Shown here one piece after another: positions 5,596 through 6,078 of a stretch of 6,078 bases of DNA (positions are counted from its first letter, which is position 1; every line of letters begins with the position of its first letter). The DNA is taken from NCBI GenBank assembly GCA_018665625.1, contig JABJCF010000384.1:1-6078 (forward strand). The letters are read 5' to 3'. The position numbers were made by a program, and so were the translations under genes. The notes under the pieces were generated by a model. The model saw nothing but the letters and a program-made list of their open reading frames with translations. It was not told the origin of the DNA and searched no databases. Source of the DNA: Nitrospina sp. Its GTDB lineage: Bacteria; Nitrospinota; Nitrospinia; Nitrospinales; VA-1.

Positions 5596-6078
5596 ATGGC
5601 GGGCGAATATATCTTTACCATGCAAGGCCTCATAAAGCGGTATGGCCGTAACGAGGTTCTCAATGGAATCAATCTTAGTTTTTATCATGGAGTGAAAATC
5701 GGCATCGTCGGCGAGAACGGATCGGGTAAATCTACTCTTCTCAAGATTATGGCGGGTGAAGATAATGAGTTCGAAGGTCTGGCAGCCCCACTAAAACGTT
5801 CCACAATTGGATTTCTTCCGCAGGAGCCTGTGTTGGATGACGAGCAAACGGTGCGCGAAAATGTGGAACAGGCTTTTGGTGAAATCAAAAAAATGATCGA
5901 AGAGTTTAATGGCGTCAGTGCCAAAATGGCCGAGCCAATGTCGGATGACGAAATGGAAAAGGCCATGGAAAAAATGGGGCGACTGCAAGATCAGATTGAT
6001 GCTGTTGACGGCTGGGAACTTGATCGCCAGGTTGAAGTTGCGATGGATGCTCTGGTTCTACCTCCAGACCACCAGAAG
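5596..6078 (+). CDS. ettA: EttA, ABC-F translational throttle ATPase (5' part, cut by the window edge)
   Basis: The first 161 codons are open to the window end; full-length EttA is about 555 residues. The start [17 protein letters not shown] resembles E. coli EttA (MAQFVYTM...). The first ABC domain shows Walker [10 protein letters not shown] (39-47) and LLKIMAGED (48-56), followed by the EttA-typical GFLPQEP Q-loop (73-79) and the [10 protein letters not shown] segment. The stretch about 100-145 is rich in M, K and E. It fits the arm subdomain within ABC1 that reaches ribosomal protein L1 in EttA. No membrane helices are present, as expected for ABC-F. In the family, EttA binds the ribosomal E site and gates the first elongation steps according to ATP/ADP. 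The ABC signature, Walker B and the second ATPase domain lie beyond the window. Other ABC-F members (Uup, YheS, YbiT) fit the N-terminus less well. Confidence 0.92.
   Translation, partial: MAGEYIFTMQGLIKRYGRNEVLNGINLSFYHGVKIGIVGENGSGKSTLLKIMAGEDNEFEGLAAPLKRSTIGFLPQEPVLDDEQTVRENVEQAFGEIKKMIEEFNGVSAKMAEPMSDDEMEKAMEKMGRLQDQIDAVDGWELDRQVEVAMDALVLPPDHQK

Noticed and set aside
5685..5966. Minus-strand open frame of 93 codons opposite ettA
   Set aside because: It lies wholly opposite a well-matched ettA coding region and has no family resemblance.

Overview
This looks like a chromosomal housekeeping segment of a Gram-negative (outer-membrane) bacterium. The central locus encodes the Tol envelope machine (TolQ, TolR, TolA, TolB), which only makes sense in a cell with an outer membrane and periplasm. 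Base composition is AT-rich by eye, with many AAA lysine codons and A/T tracts. The genus cannot be named from the sequence. A deltaproteobacterial-type or Nitrospinota-like lineage is a guess from the divergent TolA and the gene mix. There is no sign of a phage, transposon, plasmid, CRISPR array, tRNA or rRNA.

Layout. Bases 1-179 are non-coding sequence downstream of tolB; they hold a perfect 10-bp inverted repeat and no pal gene. From 3942 down to 180 the minus strand carries tolQ-tolR-tolA-tolB. These genes are packed tightly (gaps of 7 and 5 bases, then a 20-base overlap), so they almost certainly form one operon. The 177-base gap 3943-4119 holds a good sigma70-type promoter for tolQ and a repeated palindromic AT-rich box. 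From 4692 down to 4120 the minus strand carries efp (elongation factor P), with its own strong promoter and Shine-Dalgarno site. Divergently on the plus strand, 4836-5486 encodes a small SAM-dependent methyltransferase with an N-terminal CxxC...CxxC zinc-ribbon-like head. From 5596 the ABC-F ATPase EttA begins and runs off the right edge.

How the genes work together. TolQ and TolR form the inner-membrane proton-driven motor. TolA is the energised arm spanning the periplasm, and TolB is the soluble beta-propeller that normally hands over to Pal at the outer membrane. Together they support outer-membrane constriction and integrity. EF-P and EttA both act at the ribosomal E-site region during early peptide-bond formation, so the right half has a translation theme. 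The role of the methyltransferase between them is unknown.

No undescribed system is evident. The best leads are modest: the repeated palindrome over the tolQ promoter, a six-copy degenerate helical motif in the TolA arm, A8 slippery runs in tolA, the weak ribosome binding sites of the tol genes, and the absence of pal directly after tolB.
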